A stretch of DNA of 64,000 nucleotides, from NCBI GenBank assembly GCA_029881035.1, contig JAOUNI010000001.1:92924-156923 (forward strand). Reading direction: 5' to 3'. The notes under the pieces were generated by a model that saw nothing but the letters and a program-made list of their open reading frames with translations, searched no databases and was not told the DNA's origin. Shown here piece by piece: positions 63,543 through 64,000 of the stretch. Position 1 is the first letter of the stretch. Every line of letters begins with the position of its first letter. Made by a program: the position numbers and the translations under genes. The DNA comes from Gammaproteobacteria bacterium. GTDB lineage: Bacteria > Pseudomonadota > Gammaproteobacteria > SZUA-229.

Positions 63543-64000
<458 letters not shown>

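Overview
The window is a chromosomal housekeeping stretch of a gammaproteobacterium with moderate GC (mid-40s per cent by eye). The evidence is the gene set and gene order. The block proC/yggT/yggU/metX/metW - pilT/pilU - pyrC'/pyrB/pyrR/ruvX/yqgE/tonB/gshB - pilGHIJ/chpA/chpC follows the order seen in Pseudomonas. Other blocks are also typical of the class: pilMNOPQ-aroK-aroB divergent from mrcA, tsaD divergent from rpsU, and rsmD/M16/ftsYEX/rpoH. I cannot name a genus. I see no phage, insertion sequence, CRISPR array, rRNA or tRNA, and no gap longer than 300 bases without a gene.

Layout. 72-6392: a rhombosortase-like gene convergent with a partial type II secretion operon (gspC-D-E-F). 6494-9998: metX-metW, yggU, yggT, proC. 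10233-13665: three tandem pilus retraction-type ATPases (pilT, pilU and a third PilU-like paralogue). 13696-20460: a leftward group of yqgE-ruvX-pyrR-pyrB-pyrC' preceded by gshB, apbE and a tonB-like gene. 20661-30607: the Pil-Chp chemosensory operon, without a methyltransferase (pilK) or methylesterase (chpB) gene. 30630-35009: rsmE and the methyl-cycle genes metK, ahcY and metF. 35192-39805: dnaG, dgt, aroB, aroK. 39936-45000: pilMNOPQ. 45180-52959: mrcA, hemE, yqeY, rpsU, tsaD, plsY, bioH, bioC. 53029-56221: three exported proteins of unknown function. 56369-64000: rpoH, ftsX, ftsE, ftsY, two M16 peptidase-family genes, rsmD and a truncated coaD.

How the genes work together. Type IV pilus functions dominate: assembly platform and secretin (pilMNOPQ), retraction motors (pilT, pilU, third ATPase) and the chemosensory system that controls them (pilGHIJ-chpA-chpC). 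The second theme is methionine and the activated methyl cycle: metX/metW make methionine precursors, metK makes SAM, ahcY clears SAH and metF supplies methyl groups.

The most interesting material lies between the genes. The metK leader (35085-35135) contains a SAM-II-type riboswitch aptamer, followed by a terminator-like hairpin and a strand that could compete with it. The ahcY leader (33776-33838) contains a clear SAH riboswitch. Product and by-product of methylation are therefore probably sensed separately by RNA on two neighbouring genes. A CIRCE operator (HrcA site) lies directly upstream of rpoH (57257-57283), which suggests that the HrcA repressor controls the heat-shock sigma factor. 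Other points of note are the rhombosortase next to T2SS genes, a dihydroorotase homologue lacking its metal-binding histidines, and a two-gene exported system (53029-55655) ending in a 29-bp perfect palindrome.
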